Positions 42,570 through 50,947 of a stretch of 58,610 nucleotides of DNA are shown here, piece after piece; within the stretch, counting starts at the first letter, position 1; each line of letters opens with the position of its first letter. The DNA lies in contig NZ_BMRA01000003.1 of the NCBI RefSeq assembly GCF_014648395.1, positions 371,236-429,845 on the forward strand, written 5' to 3'. The notes under the pieces were generated by a model. The model was not told where the DNA came from. It ran no database searches and saw only the letters and a program-made list of their open reading frames with translations. The translations under genes were made by a program, and so were the position numbers. Source of the stretch: Micromonospora fulviviridis. GTDB lineage: Bacteria > Actinomycetota > Actinomycetes > Mycobacteriales > Micromonosporaceae.

Positions 42570-43223
42570 GTGAGCAGCTTCCCGGGCAGTCCGCGTACCC
42601 TGCGCGGCGCCATCATCGCGGTGGACCCGCTGGGGCCGCTGTCCCGGGTGGTGGTGTTCCAGTACAACCCGGACCAGGTGCAGCGCACCATCGCGCCCCG
42701 CTCCGGCGGGGAGTCCGGGCAGCGCGCCGCCGACGCGCACCGCGCCTGGGGCGCGCCCACCGAGACCATCACCATGACGGTCGACGTCGACGCCGCCGAC
42801 CAGTTGGAGACCGGCGACCCGGTGGCCGCCACCGTCGGCGTCCTGCCCCAGCTGTCCGTGCTGGAGATGCTGCTGCACCCGGGCAGCGTCCGGGTGATCG
42901 CCAACTCGGTGCTGCTGGCCGCCGGGACCATCGAGATCCTGCCGGTGGAGCTGCCCATGGCGGTGCTGGTGTGGGGGCCGGCCCGGGTGGTGCCGGTGCG
43001 GATCACCCAGCTCGGCGTCACCGAGCAGGCGTTCAACCCCGCGCTCAGCCCGATCCGGGCCACCGTGGACGTCTCCGCCCAGGTGCTCACCTACGACGAC
43101 CTGTCGCTGACCGACGTCGGCTACGGGCTCTACCTCGCGCACCTGGTCGCCAAGGAGGTCCTCGCCATGGTGGGCGCGGTCACCGGCGCCGTGGACGCCG
43201 TCACCGACCTGGCCGGAGCGTGA
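42570..43223 (+). CDS. eCIS tube-initiator/LysM-adjacent protein (CIS_tube family, Afp7-like)
   Basis: 217 residues, GTG start. It opens RGAIIAVDPLGPLSRVVVFQYNPDQVQRT, of which VVVFQYNPDQVQRT is the hallmark of the CIS tube domain family, followed by ETITMTVDVDAADQLETGDP and strands with VWGPARVVPVRITQLGVTEQAFN. Known eCIS loci have such a protein, usually paired with a LysM protein, joining tube and baseplate. It heads the operon here. The start is the first GTG giving a sensible N-terminus; the ribosome site is weak. Confidence 0.85.
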   Translation: MSSFPGSPRTLRGAIIAVDPLGPLSRVVVFQYNPDQVQRTIAPRSGGESGQRAADAHRAWGAPTETITMTVDVDAADQLETGDPVAATVGVLPQLSVLEMLLHPGSVRVIANSVLLAAGTIEILPVELPMAVLVWGPARVVPVRITQLGVTEQAFNPALSPIRATVDVSAQVLTYDDLSLTDVGYGLYLAHLVAKEVLAMVGAVTGAVDAVTDLAGA

Positions 43224-43224
43224 G

Positions 43225-43524
43225 ATGACCGGGCGCTACGACTCCGTACCCGTCGCTGGGACGACCGTGCCCGACGGCGCCGGCGGCCTGCGGGAGGTGC
43301 GCTACCTGCGGCGGCGGCCCCGGCCGGAGCTGCGCGACGTGCGGGCCGCCGCCACCCACCGGGTGACCGCCGGCGACCGGCTCGACCTGGTCAGCCACCG
43401 GTACCTGGGCGACGCCACCGCGTGGTGGCGGATCGCCGACGCCAACGGGGCGCTCGACCCGGAGGCGCTGACCGGCCCGGACGCCGAGGGCGAGCTGATC
43501 GTCATCCCGCTGCCGGGGGTGTGA
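43225..43524 (+). CDS. LysM domain protein of eCIS baseplate
   Basis: 99 residues. The LysM fold spans about 42-95 (HRVTAGDRLDLVSHRYLGDATAWWRIADANG). It starts 1 bp after the preceding stop. In eCIS and phage T4-like systems, a LysM protein (gp53-like) sits at the tube-baseplate junction. In this case it does not have a signal peptide, which argues against a wall role. Confidence 0.85.
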   Translation: MTGRYDSVPVAGTTVPDGAGGLREVRYLRRRPRPELRDVRAAATHRVTAGDRLDLVSHRYLGDATAWWRIADANGALDPEALTGPDAEGELIVIPLPGV

Positions 43525-43525
43525 C

Positions 43526-44677
43526 GTGCTGCTCGGGTCCGGGCTGCGGCTCACCGTCCTGGCGGGACGGACCGTGCCGCTGCCGCTGTCGGTGGACCTG
43601 GCCCAGCGCTGGCGCTCCACCCGGGTCACCGAGAGCGACGCCGAGCGCAGCGTCTTCTCCCTGGTCTTCGACGCCGGCCGGGCCGGCCCGCTGGCCGCCG
43701 TCGACAGCCCGTTCGGGCCGACCGGCCCGCTGGTGCCGTTCGCCCGGGTGGTGCTGGTGCTCACCTTCGGCGTGGTGCCGAAGGTGCTCTTCGACGGCAT
43801 CGTCACCGAGACCCGGCTCGACCCGGGCACCGGCGCCGGGCGGGCCACCTTCACGGTCACCGGGGAGGACGTGGGCAACCTGCTCGACCGCGAGGACCGC
43901 GACGTCGAGCACCCCGCCCTCGACGACTACCTGACCGTGCTGAAGATCCTCGCCCCGTACGCGGCGCGCGGCATCCTGCCGAAGGCGCTGCCCGCCCCGG
44001 TCACCGACCCGCCGCTGCCGATCGACCGGATCCCCACCCAGCACGGCACCGACCTGGAACACCTCGCGGAACTCGCCGAGCGGCACGGCTACGTCACCTA
44101 CGTCGACCCCGGCCCGGTGCCCGGGATCAGCTCGTTCTACTGGGGACCGCCGGTGCGGCTCGGCCTGCCGCAGCCCGCGCTCGCCGTCGACCTGGGCTCG
44201 GACAGCAACGTGCGGGAGGTCTCCTTCCGCACCGAGGCGACCCGGCCGGCCACCGTCACCGGTGCGGTGCACGACCGGCGGACCGGGGTCACCCTGCCGG
44301 TCGCCGCGGTGGTGAGCACCCGGCCGCCGCTGGCCGCCGTGCCGTTCGCCCTGGCCAACGCCGGGGACGTGCGGCGACGCCGGCTGCGGGAGGGCAGCAG
44401 CGACGCGGTCTCCGCCTTCGCCCGCGCGCAGGGCGAGGTGGACCGGAGCGCCGACGCGCTGGTCGCCGAGGGCTCCGCCGACGGCGCCCGGTACGGGGCG
44501 GTGCTGCGCCCGCGCGGCCTGGTCGGCATGCGCGGCGCCGGCTGGAGCCACGACGGGCTCTGGTACGTCCGCCAGGTGGAGCACGACCTCGCCTACGGCG
44601 GCTACCGGGTCGGTTTCACCCTGTCCCGGGACGGCCACGGCTCGGTCACCCCCGCGCTGCCCCGGAGCCCACTGTGA
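43526..44677 (+). CDS. eCIS hub protein (phage late control gpD / VgrG N-terminal-like)
   Basis: 383 residues, GTG start. The N-terminal half has gp27-like beta-barrel segments (LRLTVLAGRTVPLPLSVDLA, ARVVLVLTFGVVPKVLFDGIV); the middle (ALDDYLTVLKILAPYAARGILPKAL) is the helical inserted part. The C-terminal barrel has GSDSNVREVSFRTEATRPATV and GLWYVRQVEHDLAYGGYRVGF. It lacks the gp5 OB fold, which is encoded separately next. Trimeric hub under the tube is the expected role. Confidence 0.85.
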   Translation: MLLGSGLRLTVLAGRTVPLPLSVDLAQRWRSTRVTESDAERSVFSLVFDAGRAGPLAAVDSPFGPTGPLVPFARVVLVLTFGVVPKVLFDGIVTETRLDPGTGAGRATFTVTGEDVGNLLDREDRDVEHPALDDYLTVLKILAPYAARGILPKALPAPVTDPPLPIDRIPTQHGTDLEHLAELAERHGYVTYVDPGPVPGISSFYWGPPVRLGLPQPALAVDLGSDSNVREVSFRTEATRPATVTGAVHDRRTGVTLPVAAVVSTRPPLAAVPFALANAGDVRRRRLREGSSDAVSAFARAQGEVDRSADALVAEGSADGARYGAVLRPRGLVGMRGAGWSHDGLWYVRQVEHDLAYGGYRVGFTLSRDGHGSVTPALPRSPL

Positions 44678-44696
44678 CCACCCGGGAGGAGCGGCG

Positions 44697-45194
44697 ATGA
44701 CCCGGCAGTTCTTCGGCGTCTACCGGGGAAAGGTGGAGCAGAACCTGGACCCGATGCTGCGCGGGCGGGTGCAGGTCTCCGTCCCGAAGGTGCTCGGCGA
44801 CGGCCGGCTGGCCTGGGCCGAGCCGTGCGTGCCCTACGCCGGCAACGGCGTCGGCGGGTTCAACCTGCCGCCGGTGGGCGCCGCCGCCTGGGTGGCGTTC
44901 GAGGGCGGCAACCCGGACTACCCGGTCCTGCTCGGCTGCTACTGGCAGGTCGGCGAGTCGCCCGCGCCCGGGCTGCCGCAGCAGCGGGTGTTCCAGTCCG
45001 ACTCGGTCAGCGTCACGGTCAGCGACCTGCCCATGATGGGCGGCCTGACCATCGAGGTCGGGCCGCCGGCCGTGCTGATCCCGCTCAAGGTGGTGCTCGG
45101 CCCCGGCGGGATCGAACTGTCCACCGGGGCCACCAAGGTCGTCCTCGACGGCGTGCGGGTCTCGGTCAACGACGGCGCGCTGGAGGTGATGTGA
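44697..45194 (+). CDS. eCIS central spike, OB-fold (gp5/gpV-like)
   Basis: 165 residues. The OB fold is at about 5-90: YRGKVEQNLDPMLRGRVQVSVPKV, PVGAAAWVAFEGGNPDYPVLLGCYWQ. The rest is short strands (VTVSDLPMMGGLTIEVG, IELSTGATKVVLDGVRVSVND) that could form a beta-prism. It is the compact form of VgrG without hub or effector extension. RBS GGAGGAG upstream. Confidence 0.9.
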   Translation: MTRQFFGVYRGKVEQNLDPMLRGRVQVSVPKVLGDGRLAWAEPCVPYAGNGVGGFNLPPVGAAAWVAFEGGNPDYPVLLGCYWQVGESPAPGLPQQRVFQSDSVSVTVSDLPMMGGLTIEVGPPAVLIPLKVVLGPGGIELSTGATKVVLDGVRVSVNDGALEVM

Positions 45195-45511
45195 TGCCCG
45201 GACCCCTCGTGCACCAGGGCGCCGTGGTGATCTGCGCGCACGGCGGCCAGGCCATGCCCACCGTGCCCAACCCCCGGGTACGCGTCGGCGGGCAGGCCAC
45301 CGTGCTGCTCGCCGCACCGTGGACGGTGGCGGCGTGCCCGTTCCCGCCGGTCTCCGGCGGCCCCTGCGTGACCAGCGTGTGGAGCGTCGGCAGCGTCCGG
45401 GTGCGCTCCATGGGGCAGCCCCTCGTGCTGGCCTCCGGCCTGGCCACCTGCGCGCCGACCGGGGTGCCCCTCGCCGTCACCGCCAGCCAGTTCCGGGCGG
45501 TGGCGACGTGA
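45194..45511 (+). CDS. PAAR-like spike tip protein
   Basis: 105 residues, starting within the previous stop (TGATG). Gly/Val/Pro-rich strands and four cysteines (14, 48, 58, 86) with His7 and His16. The layout VVICAHGGQAMPTVPNPRVRVGGQ with a second half VRSMGQPLVLASGLATCAP resembles PAAR/DUF4280-type tips that cap the spike and hold a metal. The sequence is divergent from canonical PAAR, so the assignment depends on gene position too. Confidence 0.7.
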   Translation: MPGPLVHQGAVVICAHGGQAMPTVPNPRVRVGGQATVLLAAPWTVAACPFPPVSGGPCVTSVWSVGSVRVRSMGQPLVLASGLATCAPTGVPLAVTASQFRAVAT

Positions 45512-45891
45512 GCGCCGGCCGGCACGTCGGTTTCCCGCTGCGCGTCGGCGGGCGCGGCCGCACCGCCCTGGTCGGCGACGAGGAATACCTGCGCGGCCTG
45601 GTCGAGGCGGTGCTCTTCACCCGCCCCGGCGAACGGGTCAACCGGCCCGACTTCGGCAGCGGCGTCGACCGGCTGGTCTTCGCCCCGGCCGGCGACGAGA
45701 TGGCGCACGCCACCCGGGCCCTGGTGCACGGCGCGCTGCAACGCTGGCTCGGCGACCTCGTGCAGATCGACGACGTACGGGTCGAGACGGTCGACGCCCA
45801 GTTGCGGGTCACCGTCAGCTACGTGCCGCTGGTCGCCGGTGCGTCCGTCGGCGAGCGCCGCAGCCTCACCGTCGTGGGCGGCACCCCGTGA
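45508..45891 (+). CDS. gp25/GPW-like baseplate wedge protein
   Basis: 127 residues, GTG start overlapping the preceding stop (GTGA). It has the gp25 signature: EEYLRGLVEAVLFTRPGERVNRPDFGSGVDRLVFAP, of which LFTRPGERVNRPDFGSGV is diagnostic, and VTVSYVPLVAG at the end. gp25 polymerises sheath onto baseplate in contractile systems. Confidence 0.92.
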   Translation: MSAGRHVGFPLRVGGRGRTALVGDEEYLRGLVEAVLFTRPGERVNRPDFGSGVDRLVFAPAGDEMAHATRALVHGALQRWLGDLVQIDDVRVETVDAQLRVTVSYVPLVAGASVGERRSLTVVGGTP

Positions 45892-48392
45892 CCGCGCCGC
45901 TGCTCGACCGGGAGGCCCGCCGGGCGCTCGTCGAGGGGGAGAGCGCCCTCTCCGGGATCGACCACGTCGAGGTGCTGTCGAACCGGCCCGGCACCCCGGG
46001 GCACGTGCCCGGCGCGCCCCGCCAGCGCACCCTCCTCGTCCACCTGCTGCGCGGCCCGGTCCCCGCCGACCTCGACGCCGGCCGGGTCCGCGTCCTCGGC
46101 GGGGTGCGGGTCGACCCACGGGTCAACCCGGTGCGGGTGCTCTGGGCGTACCCGGCGAGCGTGGTGGCGGCCGGGCCGCCGCCGGGGGTGACGGCGGCCG
46201 ACCGGACGCTGGTCACCGGGGCCGTGCCGGCGCCCGCGCGGGGCCGGGTGCTGGTGGTGCGCACCTCGTCCAGCGGGGACTGGTCCAGTTACCTGCTCGC
46301 CCTCACCGGCCCGGGCGGCGACGGCTTCCCGGCCGGCTTCGACGAGCCGCTGTCCAGCTGCCCGTTCGCGTTCGCCGTCGACTGCCCGGACGAGCTGGAC
46401 TGCCGGCCCGACGACGGCTGCCCGCCGGTGCCCGCCACCACCCCCGCCCTGGACTACCTGGCCCGCGACTACGCGGGGCTGCGCACCCGACTGCTCGACC
46501 GGCTCGCCGTCCTGCTGCCCGACTGGACCGACCGCAACCCAGCCGACCCGCTGGTCACCCTCGCCGAGCTGTTCGCGTACGTGGGGGACCGGCTCACCTA
46601 CCGGCAGGACGCGATCGCCGCCGAGGCGCACCTGGCCACCGCCCGGCTGCGCCCCTCGGTGCGCCGGCACGCCCGGCTGCTCGACTACCGGATGCACGAC
46701 GGGTGCGCGGCCCGAACCTGGCTGGTGTGGCGCACCGCCGCGCCGCTGACCCTGCCGGCGCGTACCCCGGTCGCCGGGGTCGAGGACCCGCTGCCGCCCG
46801 ACGCGGGCGTGGCGGAGGCCGTGGACGCCGGCGCCACCGTGTTCGAGACCCTCGCCCCGCTGTCGCTGCGCCCCGCCCGCAACCAGCTCGACCTGCACGC
46901 CTGGGGCGACCCGGACGCCTGCCTGCCGGCCGGCGCGACCAGCGGCTGGCTGCGCCACCCGGCCGCCGCCGACCCGCAGATGCGCGCCGGCGACGTGCTC
47001 GTCCTCGCGCCGGTCGACGAGACCGGGACCGTGGTGGGCGACGAGGGCCGCCGGCAGGCCGTGCGGCTCGACCGCGACCCGGTAACCCGCGCCGACCCGC
47101 TCGCCCCCGCCGGCACCGTCGTCCGCGAGCTGCACTGGGCCGCCGAGGACGCCCTGCCGGTCCCGCTGCCGGTCGCCCGCCGCGCCGCCGACGGCACCGC
47201 CGCCCCGGCCGCAGTGGCCCTCGCCAACGTCGCGCTCGCAGAGCACGCCGCCGGGCTGCCCCCGCGCGGGCTGCTGCCGCCGCAGGCCCCCGACGACGGC
47301 CCGTACCGGCCGCGGCTGCCCACCGGGCGGCACCCGGTGGCCTGGACCGACGCGGTCGTGGACGGGCGCAGCGCCGCCGCCGCGCTGCGCCCCGACCCGC
47401 GCCGGGCGCTGCCCGCCGTGCTGCTCGACGACGGCAGCCGCACCTGGACGCCCGTGCCGGACCTGTTGGCCAGCGGCCGGTTGGACCCGCACGTGGTGGC
47501 CGAACCGGAGACCGGCGGCGTGCTGCGGCTGCGCCCCGGCGACGGGATCAACGGCCGCCGTCCCGCGCCCGGCGCCACCCTCACGGCCTGGCCCCGGGTG
47601 GGCGGCGGCACCGCCGGCAACGTCGGCGCGGACGTGCTCACCCTGCCGCTGCCCACCACCGCGTGGGCGGTGCCGGCCGGGGTGAGCGTCAGCAACCCGC
47701 TGCCGGCCACCGGCGGGGTCGACCCCCAGTCGGTCGACGAGGTGAAGGAACTGGCCCCCTACGCGTTCCGCACCCAGCTGCGCGCGGTCACCAGCGCCGA
47801 CCACGCCGCCACCGCCGAGGAGAACCCGGGTGTGCAGCGCGCGGTGGCGCGGCGCCGCTGGACCGGTTCCTGGTACGCCCAGGAGGTCACCCTCGACCCG
47901 GTGGCCCGCCGGGCCGGCGACCCCGCGCTCGCCGCCGAGGTGGCCGCCCTGCTCGACGTACGCCGGCTGGCCGGCACCGACGTGGAGCTGGCCCCGCCCG
48001 CGCACGTCCCGCTGGAGATCGTCCTCGGGATCTGCGTCGCCGACGGCCACCTCGCCGCCGACGTGGAACGCCGGCTGCGCGCCGAACTGTCCACCCGGGT
48101 GCTGCCCGACGGCCGGCTCGGCTTCTTCCACCCCGACCGGCTCACCTTCGGCCAGTCCCTGTACGTCTCCGACCTGGTCGCCGCCGTCATGGCCGTGCCC
48201 GGCGTCGGCTACGTCGAGGTGGCCGACGACGACGCCATCGGCCTGCGGTTCCGCCGGCTCGGCCGGCCGCCCGCAGGGGAGGTGGCCCGCGGCCGGATCG
48301 ACGCCGCCGCCCGCGAGGTGCTGCGCGCCGACAGCGACCCGAGCAACCCGGAGTACGGCCGGGTCGCCTTCCACCTGCGCGGTGGCGCGTGA
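45888..48392 (+). CDS. Baseplate J-type (gp6/gp47-like) assembly protein 1
   Basis: 834 residues, GTG overlapping the preceding stop. The N-terminal 150 residues are strand-rich and specific to eCIS; then ALDYLARDYAGLRTRLLDRLAVLLPDWTDRNPADPLVTLAELFAYVGDRL (key parts LDYLARDYAGLRTRLLDRLA and DPLVTLAELFAYVGDRL) is the baseplate assembly signature. The baseplate J barrel follows at about 270-700 (TAGNVGADVLTLPLP, VRALDYR-like). Four cysteines at 158, 166, 172 and 178 cluster just before the J domain and may bind a metal. It forms the wedge ring with the next protein. Confidence 0.88.
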   Translation: MTAPLLDREARRALVEGESALSGIDHVEVLSNRPGTPGHVPGAPRQRTLLVHLLRGPVPADLDAGRVRVLGGVRVDPRVNPVRVLWAYPASVVAAGPPPGVTAADRTLVTGAVPAPARGRVLVVRTSSSGDWSSYLLALTGPGGDGFPAGFDEPLSSCPFAFAVDCPDELDCRPDDGCPPVPATTPALDYLARDYAGLRTRLLDRLAVLLPDWTDRNPADPLVTLAELFAYVGDRLTYRQDAIAAEAHLATARLRPSVRRHARLLDYRMHDGCAARTWLVWRTAAPLTLPARTPVAGVEDPLPPDAGVAEAVDAGATVFETLAPLSLRPARNQLDLHAWGDPDACLPAGATSGWLRHPAAADPQMRAGDVLVLAPVDETGTVVGDEGRRQAVRLDRDPVTRADPLAPAGTVVRELHWAAEDALPVPLPVARRAADGTAAPAAVALANVALAEHAAGLPPRGLLPPQAPDDGPYRPRLPTGRHPVAWTDAVVDGRSAAAALRPDPRRALPAVLLDDGSRTWTPVPDLLASGRLDPHVVAEPETGGVLRLRPGDGINGRRPAPGATLTAWPRVGGGTAGNVGADVLTLPLPTTAWAVPAGVSVSNPLPATGGVDPQSVDEVKELAPYAFRTQLRAVTSADHAATAEENPGVQRAVARRRWTGSWYAQEVTLDPVARRAGDPALAAEVAALLDVRRLAGTDVELAPPAHVPLEIVLGICVADGHLAADVERRLRAELSTRVLPDGRLGFFHPDRLTFGQSLYVSDLVAAVMAVPGVGYVEVADDDAIGLRFRRLGRPPAGEVARGRIDAAAREVLRADSDPSNPEYGRVAFHLRGGA

Positions 48393-50947
48393 GCTGCGGC
48401 TGCGGCGGCGGATGCGGGTGCGACCCGCTGCGCCCGCCCGCGCCCGAGGTGACCAACCCGCCCGGCCAACCCGCCCTGGCCTGGCGGGTCGCCCCGCACA
48501 GCCACGCCCTGGCCCGGATGCGGGCCGCGCTCGCCGACCCGGGCCTGCCGGCGGGTGTGCGGGCGGTGGCCGGGCAGGACGCCGACGACCCGGTGCTGGC
48601 GCTGCTCGACGCCGCCGCGGTGATGACCGACGTGGTCTCCTTCTACACCGAGCGGATCGCGCAGGAGGCGTACCTGCGCACGGCCACCGAGCTGACCTCG
48701 GTGCGGCACCTCGCCGGCATGATCGGCTACCAGCCGCGTCCCGGCGTCGCCGCCGCCGTGGACATCGCCTTCGACGTCGAGGACGCGCCGGGCGCACCGT
48801 CGCAAGTGGACGTGCCCGCCGGCACCCCGGTGCAGTCGGTGCCCGGGCAGGGTGAGCTGCCGCAGACCTTCGAGACCGGCGCCGACCTGCGCGCGTACGC
48901 CGTGTGGAACGCGATCCCCGGCGCCACCGCCGGGCCGCAGGAGATCGACTTCGCCACCGACGCGATCTGGCTGCGCGGCACCGCGCTCGGCGTGCGCACC
49001 GGCGACGGCGTGCTGGTGGTCGGCGCCGAACGCCGCCGCTACGGGCGCACCCCCGCGCACAGCCGGAGCGCCGCCGACCGCCGGCGCGACGACGAGCGCT
49101 GGGACTTCCGCATCGTCACGGCCGTCGAGGAGGGCCCGCCCGGCCTGGCCGGCTGGACCCGGCTGGCGCTGGCCGAGCGGATCGGCTGGCGGCGCTCGAC
49201 GCCGCTGACCGCCGAGGAGGGCGTGGAGGTGCACGCCTTCGCCACCCGGACCAACCTGTTCGGCTGGAACGCCCCGATGGCGGGCCTGCTCGCCGGGAAC
49301 GACCCGCCGCCGCCCGGCATCACCGACGGGGAGTGGGACGACATCGACAACCCGTTCCCGCCCGGCGAGCCGCCCCCCACCGACGTGGTCGAGGTCGACG
49401 GCGACCACCCCCGGATGGTGCCCGGCTCGTGGCTGCTGCTCGAACGCCCCGACTACCGCGAGCTGTACGCCGTCGAGGCGGCCGACCCGGCCGGCGGTTC
49501 CCGGTTCGGGGTCAGCGGCCGGACCACCCGGCTGCGCGTCGACATCACCGAGAACCTGGACACCTTCGGCCGCCGGGACACCCTGGTGCGCGGCGAGTCC
49601 CGGCCGCTGCCGGCGGCGGAGCGGCCCCTCGTCGAGCCGGTCGGCGGCCGGCGGCTCACCCTGGCCGCCACCGACCCGCCGCTGCCCGCTGGCCGGCGGG
49701 TGGTGGTGACCGGGTTCCCGCCCGGTGGGCCGCCCGCCGACCCGCTCGTCGCGGCGGCCACCGCGCCCCCGCTGGCCGAGACCGCGGTGGTGCTGGCCTG
49801 CGCGGTCGCCGCCGACGGCCGGACCATGACCGTCGACCTGGACCGCGACCTCACGCTCCGGTACGACCCGCGCGGCCTGCGGGTGCGCGGCAACGTCGCG
49901 CCGGCCAGCCACGGCGAGACCGTCGTCCAGCCGCTCGGCAGCGGCGACCCCACGCTCGCCTTCCAGCGGATGCGCACCCGGCGCGGCCCGCTCACCCACG
50001 TCCGCGACGACAGTCCCGCCGGCGCCCGCAGCACCCTGGAGGTCCGGGTCGACGGGGTGCGCTGGGACCCGGTGCCCGCGCTGGACACCGCCGGCCCGCA
50101 CGACCGGGTGCACACCGAACGCCTCGACGACGAGGGCCTGGCCACGGTCACCACCGGCGACGGCCGGCACGGCGCCCGGCTGCCCGGCGGCGCGGAGAAC
50201 GTGGTGGCCACCTACCGGGTCGGGGTGGGCGGCGCCGGCGCGGTCCGGGCCGGCCAGCTCAGCATCCTGCCCCGCCGACCGTACGGGGTTCGGGCCGCCG
50301 GCAATCCCGGCCCGGCCCGCGACTGGGCCGACCCGGAGCAGCTCGACGCGGCGCGGGCGCACGCCCCGCTGCGGATCCGCACCCTGGACCGGGCGGTGTC
50401 GGTGGCCGACCACGAGGACTTCGCGGCCGGCTTCGCCGGGGTCACCCTGGCCCGCGCCGACGACGTGTGGGACGGCCGGGAGCAGGTGGTCGTCGTCTCC
50501 GCGCTCGGCGCCGCGGCCGGTGGCGTGGCCGCCCCGGCCGGGCCGGAACTGGTCGCCGCGCTGCGCGCCGCCCTGGTGGCCGCCCGGGACCCGGGCACCC
50601 GGCTCGCCGTGCTGGCCGGCGAGACCGTCCCGTTCGGACTGCACGTCGACCTCGCGCACGACCCGGCGTACCCGCGCGCCGACGTGGAGGCCGCCGTCCG
50701 GGCCGCCCTCGCCGCCGCGTACACCCCGCCGGCGCTGGGCTTCGCCACCGGTGTGGTGGCCTCCCGGGCCCTGGTCACCGTCCGGGCGGTGCCCGGGGTA
50801 CGCGCCTGCACCCTGCCCCGGCTCGCCGCGCCGCCGGGCGCCGCCGCCGTCGACCTGCTGGCCGCGCTGCCCGGCCGGTTCGCCGGCACGCTGCGCCCCG
50901 CCCAGGTGCTCACCCTCACCGAGGTGACGATCGGGGTGATGTCGTGA
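48389..50947 (+). CDS. Baseplate J-type assembly protein 2
   Basis: 852 residues, GTG overlapping the stop before. Cys-rich N-terminus MSCGCGGGCGCDPL (Cys 3, 5, 9, 11). LLDAAAVMTDVVSFYTERIAQEAYLRTATE is the eCIS baseplate signature (key part VVSFYTERIAQEAYL), and the J-like barrel covers about 560-820 with ADHEDFAAGFAGVTLARAD and YTPPALGFATG. It is the second, longer J protein typical of eCIS and pairs with the one upstream as heterodimeric wedges. The Cys motif might bind metal or form disulfides after release. Confidence 0.88.
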   Translation: MSCGCGGGCGCDPLRPPAPEVTNPPGQPALAWRVAPHSHALARMRAALADPGLPAGVRAVAGQDADDPVLALLDAAAVMTDVVSFYTERIAQEAYLRTATELTSVRHLAGMIGYQPRPGVAAAVDIAFDVEDAPGAPSQVDVPAGTPVQSVPGQGELPQTFETGADLRAYAVWNAIPGATAGPQEIDFATDAIWLRGTALGVRTGDGVLVVGAERRRYGRTPAHSRSAADRRRDDERWDFRIVTAVEEGPPGLAGWTRLALAERIGWRRSTPLTAEEGVEVHAFATRTNLFGWNAPMAGLLAGNDPPPPGITDGEWDDIDNPFPPGEPPPTDVVEVDGDHPRMVPGSWLLLERPDYRELYAVEAADPAGGSRFGVSGRTTRLRVDITENLDTFGRRDTLVRGESRPLPAAERPLVEPVGGRRLTLAATDPPLPAGRRVVVTGFPPGGPPADPLVAAATAPPLAETAVVLACAVAADGRTMTVDLDRDLTLRYDPRGLRVRGNVAPASHGETVVQPLGSGDPTLAFQRMRTRRGPLTHVRDDSPAGARSTLEVRVDGVRWDPVPALDTAGPHDRVHTERLDDEGLATVTTGDGRHGARLPGGAENVVATYRVGVGGAGAVRAGQLSILPRRPYGVRAAGNPGPARDWADPEQLDAARAHAPLRIRTLDRAVSVADHEDFAAGFAGVTLARADDVWDGREQVVVVSALGAAAGGVAAPAGPELVAALRAALVAARDPGTRLAVLAGETVPFGLHVDLAHDPAYPRADVEAAVRAALAAAYTPPALGFATGVVASRALVTVRAVPGVRACTLPRLAAPPGAAAVDLLAALPGRFAGTLRPAQVLTLTEVTIGVMS

